A stretch of DNA of 64,000 bases from Symsagittifera roscoffensis. Lineage: Eukaryota; Xenacoelomorpha; Acoela; Convolutidae. Position 1 is the first letter of the stretch. Every line of letters begins with the position of its first letter. Positions 62,772 through 64,000 of this stretch are shown here, in pieces. The translations under genes and the position numbers were made by a program. The DNA is taken from contig NC_087069.1 in assembly GCF_963678635.1 (NCBI RefSeq), forward strand, positions 12,978,874 to 13,042,873. Direction: 5' to 3'. The notes below the pieces were generated by a model. That model searched no databases and was not told the origin of the DNA. It saw only the letters and a list, made by a program, of their open reading frames with translations.

Positions 62772-64000
62772 ATGGACAAATTTGGTGTAGTGACAACGAT
62801 AAGCAAAGAGGCAAACACACCGGGCCAGTCAAAGGACTTCGCGATTAGGACAAGTTCGGAGCCACAACCTGGAGAGAGTAGAACCAGAGGGCTCGGCAAC
62901 GCGTTGATGGATCCTGAAATAAATAATGAAAAGACGTTGAAGCAGAGAGTAAAGGCCCGGATCTCGACAAGCACGAAGATACCTGGGACCGACAGGGTCA
63001 CACCACCACTAGTGACGCCACTCGTGGAAAACGGGGCAGCGCTAGAGGAAGCCTTAAACAACATAGTGGACAGTTTAGGAGAACAAAATGAGCAGATGTC
63101 AATAAGGATGAGTGAACTAGAAAGAACAGTTCACATTGAAAGAGAAAGTCTGCGGGAAGAAATAAACCGCAATAGACAGGAAGTTGGCAGGAGCGAAAAA
63201 CGCTTGAAAGAAAGAACGGACGAGCATATGGCGAAGAACTTGTCGCGAATGACCAGAGAGGCGGAACAGCGAGAGTTACGCTTAAGAGACGACATGGAGA
63301 GGTTAAGAATTCAGCAAGAGCAGTCTCTTGGGACTCTTGACACAAAGATAGACGCGATGATGGAGAGGCGAACTCAGGCTATCATGGATAGGTTGGACGG
63401 GCTACTAAGCAGCAAGAGTGGACCAAAAGAAGGAGAGCCGAACTCGGGAGGTCCCAGCAGGGAACCGAGGGTGAACTTCAATGAACATCAAAGGAGGAAG
63501 ACGTATGGATCCACTAGAGGCAGGGGCAGTTCGTCAGACTATGCCACAAGGGGTAATGGAGCATGGGGCCCGAACAGTAGAGCAAGTTCAACGGGGAACA
63601 GACAAACCTCTAACGAACGATCAACGCAAGGCACACATGCGACTGGGAGAAGTGATTCCGGCAACAGGGGGCATGCAAGCCCGAGGAGGAGTCATGAGGG
63701 CCAAGCGGGAAGCACTCACGGTGATTCGGATTGCAGGGATGCACCGCACACAGAGCCTTCGACGAGGTGTGAGGACACTCAAGCGGGACACTCAAGGGAT
63801 GCTACGGCAATGGCCACAGCATTTGAACCCCTGAACAGGTCTTTGGAGACATTCCTGACGCGGTTATCTAGAACCAATGAACGCAGTGAGAAGTCCAGAA
63901 GAGTCTTTAAGAAGCCAAGATGCTACAAAGACGAATCTGATGGCTGTATTGATACCTGGATAGAGGTAATGAAGCTGCATTTCGAGGAAGAGGACTTGTC
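62772..64000 (+). CDS. gag: Ty3/gypsy-type Gag polyprotein, N-terminal 409 codons (runs off window)
   Basis: The frame stays open from the ATG at 62772 (ACCATGG context, favourable for initiation) to the window edge. Residues 1-90 are polar linker. Residues about 90-215 are a long charged coiled coil with heptad-like spacing (for example LEEALNNIVDSL, LREEINRNRQEV, MERLRIQQEQSL). Residues about 216-345 are a Gly/Ser/Arg low-complexity stretch. From about residue 347 the protein reads MATAFEPLNRSLETFLTRLS and then KKPRCYKDESDGCIDTWIEV and MKLHFEEEDL, the start of a retrotransposon capsid domain. Zinc knuckle, protease and reverse transcriptase would lie beyond 64000. This frame has clearly higher GC than the flank. 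Two stops interrupt the same phase upstream (62397, 62760). Assignment to Ty3/gypsy rests on recall of the capsid-start motif. Confidence 0.82.
   Translation, partial: MDKFGVVTTISKEANTPGQSKDFAIRTSSEPQPGESRTRGLGNALMDPEINNEKTLKQRVKARISTSTKIPGTDRVTPPLVTPLVENGAALEEALNNIVDSLGEQNEQMSIRMSELERTVHIERESLREEINRNRQEVGRSEKRLKERTDEHMAKNLSRMTREAEQRELRLRDDMERLRIQQEQSLGTLDTKIDAMMERRTQAIMDRLDGLLSSKSGPKEGEPNSGGPSREPRVNFNEHQRRKTYGSTRGRGSSSDYATRGNGAWGPNSRASSTGNRQTSNERSTQGTHATGRSDSGNRGHASPRRSHEGQAGSTHGDSDCRDAPHTEPSTRCEDTQAGHSRDATAMATAFEPLNRSLETFLTRLSRTNERSEKSRRVFKKPRCYKDESDGCIDTWIEVMKLHFEEEDL

Larger units (their letters stand above)
58200..64000 (+). mobile_element. Probable LTR retrotransposon (Ty3/gypsy-like), 5' part
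   Basis: Base composition becomes less AT-rich from about 58.2 kb. The block holds a motif- and hairpin-rich leader (58.5-61.5 kb), a TA microsatellite, a polyadenylation-type AATAAAA at about 62068, and then a gag-like frame to the edge. A possible LTR end is the CA at 62107-62108, followed by TTGGAAAGTGAC as a candidate primer site; I could not match it to a tRNA. No second LTR is visible, so the left boundary and LTR length are unknown. Confidence 0.6.

Noticed and set aside
62294..63345. Minus-strand frames opposite the gag region
   Set aside because: Shadows of the plus-strand coding frame, which carries the capsid and coiled-coil signals.

Overview
The window looks like AT-rich, intron-heavy nuclear DNA from an invertebrate animal. 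The reasons are one spliced gene with very short exons and long introns, many short inverted-repeat elements (MITEs), minisatellites, and a Ty3/gypsy-like gag frame at the right edge. I cannot place the phylum from sequence alone. There is no sign of bacterial gene organisation, no tRNA or rRNA gene that I recognise, and no CRISPR array. A 200-base run of N at 7861-8060 is an assembly gap.

The only host gene I can support lies on the minus strand from 45735 down to 8440. It encodes a carbonic anhydrase-related protein of the CA10/CA11 (CARP X/XI) family. Seven exons join in phase with GT-AG borders: 45682-45735, 35771-35916, 17339-17530, 16442-16537, 15768-15992, 13682-13913 and 8440-8615. 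They give about 372 residues and a stop. The first exon(s), with the start codon and secretion signal, were not found. All three zinc-ligand histidines of active carbonic anhydrases are replaced (Lys, Arg, Gln), so the protein should be catalytically dead, as is typical of the family. An extra C-terminal exon adds a Gln/Ser-rich tail.

Layout. 1-8439: downstream flank of the gene, with a 31-bp-type minisatellite (1-700), a duplicated 1.07-kb repeat block (2570-4480), a foldback Tc1/mariner-type MITE (4711-5447) and a second MITE (6875-7161). 8440-45735: the gene. Its introns hold hAT-like and other MITEs, a four-unit array of diverged 0.9-kb repeats (20.6-24.3 kb), a 142-bp direct repeat with interleaved palindromes (32.45-32.73 kb), a complete 1,240-bp element with 10-bp inverted ends and a 6-bp target duplication (36020-37259), and a nearly perfect 1.78-kb tandem duplication whose junction carries a templated insertion (40821-44388). 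45736-58200: repeat-rich DNA without a gene I can support, including a probable 2.9-kb long-inverted-repeat element, a hAT MITE, a 205-bp tandem duplication and a 25-bp-type minisatellite.

58200-64000 has a different character and a higher GC content. From 58.6 to 61.3 kb a GC-rich motif, consensus AATCCGGAGGGGTC, recurs about 17 times, mixed with perfect hairpins and long-range inverted motifs. A TA microsatellite follows, then a reading frame in one phase from 62130 to the window edge. That frame is broken by two stop codons. It ends in a long coiled coil, a low-complexity linker and the start of a Ty3/gypsy capsid-like domain. I read the whole block as the 5' part of an LTR retrotransposon whose leader or LTR carries an unusual motif array. 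This array is the best candidate in the window for something undescribed.
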